Shown piece by piece: positions 5,396 to 5,431 of a stretch of DNA of 5,431 nt. The DNA comes from JBBECF01 sp040881945. GTDB taxonomy: Bacteria > Pseudomonadota > Alphaproteobacteria > Dongiales > Dongiaceae. Made by a program: the position numbers and the translations under genes. Numbering within the stretch: position 1 is the first letter of the stretch; each line of letters opens with the position of its first letter. The stretch is taken from NCBI GenBank assembly GCA_040881945.1, contig JBBECF010000076.1:1-5431 (forward strand), given 5' to 3'. A model generated the notes under the pieces. It made no database searches. It was not told the DNA's origin and saw only the letters and a program-made list of their open reading frames with translations.

Positions 5396-5431
5396 TCACG
5401 TCTGGGAGACGTAGGGTCCGAAGACCCCGAT
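5396..5431 (-). CDS. Possible 3' end of a minus-strand protein gene (cut by window edge)
   Basis: One minus-strand frame from the right edge reads IGVFGPYVSQT and stops at TGA (5398-5396), 18 bases before the terminator stem. Ten of its 11 codons end in G or C, better than the alternative open frame (SGSSDPTSPR..., stop at 5379-5377, 10 of 17). The terminator just downstream shows that some transcription unit ends here. Eleven codons cannot identify a family, and the same bases form two perfect hairpins (5398-5412 and 5414-5427), so a structured non-coding RNA is the main alternative. Confidence 0.4.
   Translation of the reverse strand: MGVFGPYVSQT
5398..5427 (-). other. Tandem perfect hairpins, one with a UUCG tetraloop, just upstream of a terminator
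   Basis: On the minus strand GGGTC-TTCG-GACCC (complement of 5427-5414) folds as a 5-bp stem with the very stable C(UUCG)G tetraloop. One base later ACGTCT-CCC-AGACGT (complement of 5412-5398) folds as a perfect 6-bp stem with a 3-base loop. Both precede the terminator hairpin by about 20 bases. Three consecutive stems ending in a T-run resemble the 3' part of a structured RNA or of a highly structured mRNA tail. I do not recognise a known RNA family in the visible part. Confidence 0.45.

Noticed and set aside
5398..5427. Similarity of the plus strand (GGGAGACGTAGG) to the 3' end of 5S rRNA
   Set aside because: The resemblance is short and imperfect, the expected 5S stems and 5' half are not visible, and the terminator orientation points to a minus-strand transcript.

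Overview
The window is very GC-rich, with codon third positions dominated by G and C. It looks like chromosomal DNA from a high-GC alphaproteobacterium, plausibly a Rhodospirillales-type organism. That guess rests on the style of the aspartate aminotransferase and of the EF-G-like protein; no rRNA or other firm taxonomic marker is present.

Layout. Bases 1-111 hold the 5' end of a minus-strand gene, probably encoding a membrane protein. A divergent intergenic region (112-356) with several inverted repeats separates it from four complete plus-strand genes. These are a class I aspartate aminotransferase (357-1559), an elongation factor G-like GTPase (1668-3707), a Dps-type ferritin-like protein (3833-4300) and a periplasmic molybdoenzyme of the MsrP/YedY family (4359-5330). 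The right edge carries a minus-strand intrinsic terminator (5350-5377). It is preceded, in the minus-strand sense, by two tandem perfect hairpins, which lie in either the 3' end of a protein gene or a structured RNA.

Transcription units. The aminotransferase appears to end at its own terminator, whose stem begins inside the last codons. The EF-G-like gene has a strong ribosome binding site, but I see no convincing promoter for it. The gap before dps is the most striking regulatory stretch. In an AT-rich island it contains a near-consensus sigma-70-type promoter with 17-bp spacing, an AT-rich upstream tract in the UP-element position, and a perfect 13-bp palindrome inside the promoter spacer. 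dps and msrP are 58 bp apart with no terminator between them and probably form one unit. Dps would handle iron and peroxide in the cytoplasm, and MsrP would repair oxidised methionines in the periplasm, so the pair reads as an oxidative-damage defence operon. The usual membrane partner of MsrP, MsrQ, does not follow it here.

No mobile element, CRISPR array, tRNA or rRNA gene was seen. Nothing here is clearly a new system. The most informative oddities are the EF-G-like GTPase that lacks the catalytic histidine, the dps promoter architecture, and the structured minus-strand 3' end.
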